Positions 51,385 through 55,218 of a DNA stretch of 55,218 bases are shown here, piece after piece. Position 1 is the stretch's first letter; every line of letters starts with the position of its first letter. The translations under genes were made by a program, and so were the position numbers. The stretch is taken from positions 1 to 55,218 of the forward strand of contig CAMYAO010000014.1 in the NCBI GenBank assembly GCA_947253885.1, given 5' to 3'. Source of the stretch: an uncultured Clostridium sp. (GTDB lineage: Bacteria; Bacillota; Clostridia; Lachnospirales; Lachnospiraceae). Under the pieces are notes generated by a model. That model was not told the origin of the DNA and ran no database searches. It saw nothing but the letters and a program-made list of their open reading frames with translations.

Positions 51385-51738
51385 ATGAACGACATTTCAA
51401 AATTAATGGCACATTTAAGCTATGAAGCCTTAGATGAAAAGAAAGCGGATGATATTAGGGTCATCGATATCAGCGATATTTCCGTTATAGCAGATTATTT
51501 TATCATTGCAAGCGCAAATAACAGCAGCCAAATGGAAGCCCTTGTAGATGCAGTGGATGAACGATTGTACAAAGCCGGTTATACCTGTTCTCACAAAGAG
51601 GGTAACAGCACATCCAGTTGGATTTTGTTAGATTATCAGGATATTATTGTGCATATCTTCTCCAAAGAAGATCGATTATTCTATAATTTAGAAAGAATCT
51701 GGACAGATGGCAAAGAAGTTTCCATCGATGAACTATAA
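51385..51738 (+). CDS. rsfS: Ribosomal silencing factor RsfS
   Basis: RsfS binds L14 and blocks subunit joining in starved cells. The 117-aa length is normal. Family features: LMAHLSYEALDEKKADDIRVID, ISVIADYFIIASANNSSQMEAL and YQDIIVHIFSKEDRLFYNLERIW. It stands between two DltD-like genes, behind AAAGGAGAG, 17 bases after the first. Confidence 0.96.
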   Translation: MNDISKLMAHLSYEALDEKKADDIRVIDISDISVIADYFIIASANNSSQMEALVDAVDERLYKAGYTCSHKEGNSTSSWILLDYQDIIVHIFSKEDRLFYNLERIWTDGKEVSIDEL

Positions 51739-51760
51739 ACATTTAGGGAGTAATAAAGAT

Positions 51761-52939
51761 ATGAAAAAGATTTTTGCATTTCTTACAGCGTTTGTATTAC
51801 TTATTTGTTCCGTAGTAGTGGTAGACCGTATTTTACCAAAAAAAGTTGCCTATAAAGATCATAATATCAGTTATTGGAATTCTATTCATAAAGATATCTC
51901 CTATAATGCCATCTCTCAAAATTTAAATAACAACACACTTCTGGTTTTAGGATCCTCTGAATTTCAACATGCCATGGATTCTCCTTATCATCCGAAGAAT
52001 CTGTTCGGCAGCAATCAACTAAACATTTACACTGCCGGTCATGGTCCGATGGAGTGTATTTCTCATGATCTGGTACTCGGTTCCATTTCCAATAAATTAA
52101 AAAGTAAAAAAGTAGTTTATCTCCTTTCTTTTCAGTGGTTTCGTCCGCGTGGAAGTGTTTCAAACAGTTATTTTTCCACTTTTAATACGCTTTCATACAT
52201 AAAATTAATGGAAAATAAACTATTAAAATCTTCTACCAAAAGATACATATCAAAACGCTCTCACGAACTATTACGGAACCATTACGGTACTATACTGGAT
52301 CTTAATCTGATCGATCGAATAAATCATGTGTTCGGAAAGCCGAGCAAGGCTGACTATAAACTATATAAAGCTTTAAAAGCTTTTCGAAATGATCAGGATA
52401 TATTTTCTACTCATGCAGATGCTTTTCGCTCCAGATATAATCCGAACGCTCAGGTACTTCCTTCTGTTCCAATATCAGAATGGAATTGGAACAATATGAT
52501 GGAAGATGCTCTTAAAGCAGAATCCGGAAAGCACTTTGCAAAAAGATTTTACATGTCCACCGATAAGTGGAATAAAAAATACAACAAGAAACATCTTAAG
52601 AGATTTCATAACTCTGCAATAGATGAGGACTTGACCAAATCTCGTACCTATAGAGATTATCAGGCATTTCTTAAAATCTGCAAAGAAAGTCATATAAAAG
52701 CAAAAATTATTCTGATTCCGTTTAATGGAGGCTGGTATCGTTATAACGGATTATCCAAACATCAGATTGATGCATTTCGAGCCAAAATCAAAGCGTTGAC
52801 CAACAGATATCATTGTCAAATGACAGATATGAGCTATCTGAATGATGATAAAAACTTCTTTGAAGATTCTTCTCATCCAACCGGATACGGTTGGTTGAAA
52901 ATCTGCAAAGAAATCTATGATTTTTACAACAAAGATTAA
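51761..52939 (+). CDS. DltD-like protein, copy 2
   Basis: A second 392-aa DltD-like protein, clearly related to copy 1 across its length. It has an N-terminal membrane helix (about 5-21), LLVLGSSEFQHA with GSSEF at 64-68, the shared block LSFQWFRPRG, the RYISKRSHELL region and EDSSHPTGYGW near the end (Asp369, His372). The putative catalytic residues are therefore kept in both. The start is ATG 51761 behind TAGGGAG; the frame is open upstream into rsfS without a better site. It is followed by a terminator. What the pair acts on is unknown. Confidence 0.85.
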   Translation: MKKIFAFLTAFVLLICSVVVVDRILPKKVAYKDHNISYWNSIHKDISYNAISQNLNNNTLLVLGSSEFQHAMDSPYHPKNLFGSNQLNIYTAGHGPMECISHDLVLGSISNKLKSKKVVYLLSFQWFRPRGSVSNSYFSTFNTLSYIKLMENKLLKSSTKRYISKRSHELLRNHYGTILDLNLIDRINHVFGKPSKADYKLYKALKAFRNDQDIFSTHADAFRSRYNPNAQVLPSVPISEWNWNNMMEDALKAESGKHFAKRFYMSTDKWNKKYNKKHLKRFHNSAIDEDLTKSRTYRDYQAFLKICKESHIKAKIILIPFNGGWYRYNGLSKHQIDAFRAKIKALTNRYHCQMTDMSYLNDDKNFFEDSSHPTGYGWLKICKEIYDFYNKD

Positions 52940-52941
52940 AC

Positions 52942-52984
52942 AAAAAATATCCGATACAGAATCTCTCTGTGTCGGATATTTTTT
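52942..52984. terminator. Bidirectional terminator between dltD copy 2 and lexA
   Basis: AAAAAATATCCGATACAG (52942-52959) pairs with CTGTGTCGGATATTTTTT (52967-52984), 17 of 18 positions, with a seven-base loop. A- and T-runs flank it, fitting the two convergent genes. Confidence 0.9.
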
Positions 52985-52992
52985 ATGAAAAA

Positions 52993-53610
52993 CTATTTTA
53001 AAAAGCGAAAAACACCGCTAACTTTTCCCATTATGACACAATCCGGAACAATAATAGGATCCAAATCGTCATTTTCCGGCTGTAAACGAATATGATTGTC
53101 TTCTTTATAGAATGTCTTGACAGTGGAAGAGTCCTCTATTAAAGCTACTACAACATCTCCGTTTCTTGCCGTACATTGCTTCTCCACCATAATATAATCT
53201 CCGTCTAAAATGCCGATGTTGATCATACTGTCTCCCTTTACCCGTAAAATAAAGGACTCACTGGAAGGTACATGATCAGATGGGATAGGAAAGTAGTTCT
53301 CGATATTTTCCATTGCCAATATCGGTTCTCCTGCAGCAACCCGTCCTACGACCGGAATGTTGACAATCTCTCTTCTGGATAAATTAAAACTGTCATCGAC
53401 AATCTCTATACTTCTGGACTTTGCCATATCTCGACGAATATAACCGTTCTTTTCCAGTTTTTCAAGATGTGCATGAACAGTAGAAGTGGATTTTAAATTA
53501 ACCGCTTCACATATTTCACGAACAGCAGGAGGAACTCCTCTGTTTAAAATGCATTGCTTGATAAATTCTAATATTTCACTTTGCTTTGGTGTAATCTTCC
53601 CGTATGACAT
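52993..53610 (-). CDS. lexA: SOS transcriptional repressor LexA
   Basis: LexA represses DNA-damage genes until RecA filaments trigger self-cleavage. The 205-aa protein starts MSYGKITPKQ (an ATG five codons upstream overlaps the GGAGG ribosome site). The winged helix-turn-helix occupies about 1-68 (PAVREICEAVNLKSTSTVHAHL). The cleavage site is Ala93-Gly94 in VVGRVAAGEP, and the catalytic dyad is Ser128 (KGDSM) and Lys165 (STVKTF). A LexA box lies upstream of its own promoter. Confidence 0.97.
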   Translation of the reverse strand: MSYGKITPKQSEILEFIKQCILNRGVPPAVREICEAVNLKSTSTVHAHLEKLEKNGYIRRDMAKSRSIEIVDDSFNLSRREIVNIPVVGRVAAGEPILAMENIENYFPIPSDHVPSSESFILRVKGDSMINIGILDGDYIMVEKQCTARNGDVVVALIEDSSTVKTFYKEDNHIRLQPENDDLDPIIVPDCVIMGKVSGVFRFLK

Positions 53611-53660
53611 ATATAATTCCTCCAATAATGTTAAATCCCAGTCTATTATTCTTACTCAAA

Positions 53661-53689
53661 ATAATATCATAGCATATAGTAGAATGCAA
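53661..53689 (-). promoter_or_regulatory. Promoter of lexA
   Basis: Minus strand: TTGCAT (53689-53684), a 17-bp spacer and the extended -10 TGATATTAT ending at 53661. The LexA box at 53700-53713 lies just upstream of the -35. Confidence 0.8.
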
Positions 53690-53699
53690 ACATTTATTC

Positions 53700-53713
53700 C
53701 GAAAATATGTTCG
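53700..53713. promoter_or_regulatory. LexA box 1, between the two promoters
   Basis: On the minus strand it reads CGAACATATTTTCG, matching the Gram-positive LexA consensus CGAACRNRYGTTYG at all but one position. It is seven bases before the yneA-like -35 and ten before the lexA -35, so it can affect both. Confidence 0.7.
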
Positions 53714-53720
53714 ATTTTTA

Positions 53721-53749
53721 TTGACATTAAAATAGAGATCTGATAATAT
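53721..53749 (+). promoter_or_regulatory. Promoter of the YneA-like gene
   Basis: A perfect -35, TTGACA (53721-53726), a 17-bp spacer and TAATAT (53744-53749) with a TG extension (TGATAATAT). This is among the strongest promoters in the window and is flanked by two LexA boxes. Confidence 0.85.
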
Positions 53750-53763
53750 TAAAATACAAATAA

Positions 53764-53777
53764 CAAACACCTGTTCG
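53764..53777. promoter_or_regulatory. LexA box 2, downstream of the yneA-like promoter
   Basis: On the minus strand it reads CGAACAGGTGTTTG, a full match to CGAACRNRYGTTYG. It lies at about +8 to +22 of the expected transcript, where bound LexA would block polymerase. The AAAGGAG ribosome site follows directly. Confidence 0.88.
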
Positions 53778-53795
53778 ATAAAAGGAGAGATAGCT

Positions 53796-54209
53796 ATGAT
53801 ATATTCTAATATTGAAATACAAACACATAAGAACTTTCATAGTGCACTTAAATATAATGCCTATAGAAAAAAAAGACTTTTAACACAGCGTAGAAATAAC
53901 AGACTTCGAACCTTTGGTTTTATTATTTCCATTCTGATTGCTGCTGTTTTGGTACTTGCAATTTTATCACCTGCCTTAAAGAGTGAAGCATCTACGACCT
54001 ATCAGATACAAAAAGTGTATCAGTCCGTTAAAGTAGAACATAATATGACCTTAGAGGGATTGGCCAAACAATATAATACAGAGGATCAGCTTACCAATAA
54101 AGACTTTATCAAAGAGATAAAAAAGATCAATCATCTCGATTCTGATTCTATACACACTGCCTCTTACGTAGTTGTCCCTATATACAAACAGATCAAATCC
54201 AACTATTAA
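53796..54209 (+). CDS. YneA-like SOS-controlled cell-division inhibitor candidate
   Basis: In Bacillus, yneA is divergent from lexA and encodes a small membrane protein with a LysM domain that stops division during SOS. This 137-aa protein has the same place and build: a basic cytoplasmic tail (RKKRLLTQRRNNRLR), one membrane helix at 41-58, and an outer LysM-like domain at about 76-131 (VKVEHNMTLEGLAKQYNT...YVVVPIY). Sequence similarity to YneA cannot be tested here; the call rests on architecture, position and two LexA boxes. A terminator follows. Confidence 0.8.
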   Translation: MIYSNIEIQTHKNFHSALKYNAYRKKRLLTQRRNNRLRTFGFIISILIAAVLVLAILSPALKSEASTTYQIQKVYQSVKVEHNMTLEGLAKQYNTEDQLTNKDFIKEIKKINHLDSDSIHTASYVVVPIYKQIKSNY

Positions 54210-54215
54210 TATTTC

Positions 54216-54251
54216 GGGAATAGAATCAGAGTTTTCTATTCCCTTTTTTTT
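54216..54251 (+). terminator. Terminator after the YneA-like gene
   Basis: GGGAATAGAA (54216-54225) pairs with TTCTATTCCC (54234-54243) over an eight-base loop, followed by eight T. It reaches into the 3' end of the convergent recombinase gene. Confidence 0.9.
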
Positions 54252-55168
54252 GCTCTTTTTCCCGAAGAGTGACAGCAGTAGCCGCCTGACGTCTTCGAGA
54301 GTCTGCCTGTGCTGCATAGTGCTTTCTGGTTGTATTAACGTCTTTATGACCTAATACATCTGCCACCAGATAAATATCTCCGGTTTCCTGATAAAGTGCA
54401 GTTCCATACGTACTGCGTAGTTTATGGGGTGTAATATTCTTAACAGTAGTAATTAATTTTGCATATTTTTTCACAAGATTTTCTACCGCCCTGACACCGA
54501 TTCGCTTGTTTTGCAGTGATAAAAACAATGCCTTTGTATGTCCCTCTTTTGCATGCAATTGTTTTCGTTCCGCTATATAGTCAGAGAGTGCCTCTGCAAC
54601 TTCAGATCCGAAATATACCATTACTTCAGAACCGCCTTTTCGAATAACTCGAATTCCGTTATTTTTGAAATCAACATCCTCTATATTTAAACCAACACAT
54701 TCTGATACACGAATACCGGTCCCAAGCAGCAAAGTTAATAAAGCAAGATCTCTAGTTTTTGTTTTCTCATGAAAACGTTTCTGCTGTTTTGTTAATTGAT
54801 CTCCGTTTTCTACCGTATCTAATAAGGTCGCAACTTCATCAATATCCAGGCGAATGATATTTTTTTCATGAAGCTTTGGCATTTTCACCAATTGTGCCGG
54901 ATTTTTCTCTATAATCTGTTTTTGTACATAGAAGTTATAAAAACTCCTTAATGAGGCTAATTTGCGCATTTGACCACGTTCATCATTCGTATGCTCCTGA
55001 CCTTTATGAATATAGAATTTTAAAAACTGCAAATATTCCTCAATATCTATAGGAGTAAGTTTCTCTAATATTTGAATCGGAAATTTTTTAATTTCCATTT
55101 TTTGATAGTTGGGATTATATTCTTTTAAAAAATAAAAAAATACTGTTAAATCGTATGCGTATGCCATA
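54226..55168 (-). CDS. Tyrosine recombinase (XerC-like), N-terminus missing at the contig end
   Basis: This is a site-specific recombinase of the lambda-integrase class. All catalytic residues are present: Arg in TGIRVSE, Lys in RKGGSE, H-x-x-R in HKLRST, His in LGHKD and the nucleophile Tyr in RKHYAAQ. The visible part is 313 residues counted from the Met at 55167 (MAYAYDLTVFFYFL). In XerC/XerD this stretch is the end of the first helical part of the SAM-like domain, so about 25-35 residues are probably lost and that Met is not the start. Anything translated beyond 55168 comes from sequencing adapter. The position beside lexA fits a resident gene rather than a prophage integrase, but this is uncertain. 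Confidence 0.9.
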
Positions 55169-55218
55169 CTGTCTCTTATACACATCTCCGAGCCCACGAG
55201 ACATCTCAGGATCTCGTA
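55169..55218 (+). other. Illumina Nextera adapter and index (not genomic)
   Basis: 55169-55187 is the 19-base Nextera mosaic end CTGTCTCTTATACACATCT. 55188-55202 is CCGAGCCCACGAGAC, the read-2 adapter arm. 55203-55210, ATCTCAGG, fits an 8-base i7 index (I recall it as N715), and 55211-55218, ATCTCGTA, is the start of the P7 tail. The reverse reading of this sequence gives the well-known artefact peptide MGSEMCIRDS. It should be trimmed. Confidence 0.98.

Noticed and set aside
54226..55168. Tyrosine recombinase as integrase of a mobile island
   Set aside because: No attachment-site repeats, tRNA gene, phage genes or composition change are seen nearby, and the neighbouring genes are core genes. 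The contig end prevents a firm decision.
1..55168. tRNA, rRNA, CRISPR array or insertion sequence
   Set aside because: Reading both strands I found no such gene, no regular spaced repeats and no transposase.

Overview
The window reads as one end of a draft-assembly contig from a low-GC Gram-positive anaerobe, most likely a member of the Clostridia and probably Lachnospiraceae. Support: a six-gene Rnf complex in clostridial order (C-D-G-E-A-B), a GerW/YtfJ sporulation-family protein, RecU, a Prp-processed L27 with an N-terminal extension, the rpmB/yloU/yloV/recG cluster, a HisZ plus short HisG pair, and LexA boxes of the Gram-positive type. I place 62 protein genes. I saw no rRNA, tRNA, CRISPR array or insertion sequence. 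The last 50 bases (55169-55218) are not genomic: they are Illumina Nextera adapter plus index.

Layout. 90-5144: rnfCDGEAB, an ion-translocating ferredoxin:NAD+ oxidoreductase with its own promoter and terminator. 5268-18286: a long co-directional run of proB, folate cyclo-ligase, larBCE (nickel-pincer cofactor synthesis), miaB, a Gx-type membrane protein, ruvAB, a U32 peptidase-family protein and a rodA/PBP pair. 18358-20323: Nudix hydrolase, an unknown 106-aa protein, DUF2953 protein and GerW, behind a strong promoter and ending in a two-way terminator shared with rpmB (minus strand). 20777-24878: yloU, fakA-like yloV and recG. 24963-26702: rqcH (minus strand). 26839-37347: yicC, gmk, rpoZ, rimO, pgsA, cinA C-domain, rsmD, coaD, a coiled-coil protein, HAD phosphatase, YgiQ, RluA-type synthase, histidine phosphatase and recU.

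37437-46278: hisZ-hisG-hisD-hisB-hisIE behind a near-consensus promoter, followed by a B12-binding radical SAM protein, its DUF2344 partner and RNase G. 46382-47307: rplU-prp-rpmA with a probable L21 leader. 47397-52939: obgE, yhbY, nadD, yqeK, a DltD-like gene, rsfS and a second DltD-like gene. 52993-54209: divergent lexA and a YneA-like SOS division-inhibitor candidate sharing two LexA boxes. 54226-55168: a tyrosine recombinase on the minus strand whose N-terminus is cut off by the adapter.

Most of the window is housekeeping: translation and ribosome maturation, wall synthesis, recombination and repair, cofactor supply. I found no clear new multi-gene system. The parts most worth a second look are the two DltD-like proteins around rsfS without dltABC, the three-domain HisIE with a HisA/HisF-like front end, the histidine-rich LarC in a larBCE block without larA, the cysteine-rich tail on RnfE, and the unassigned radical SAM/DUF2344 pair beside RNase G.
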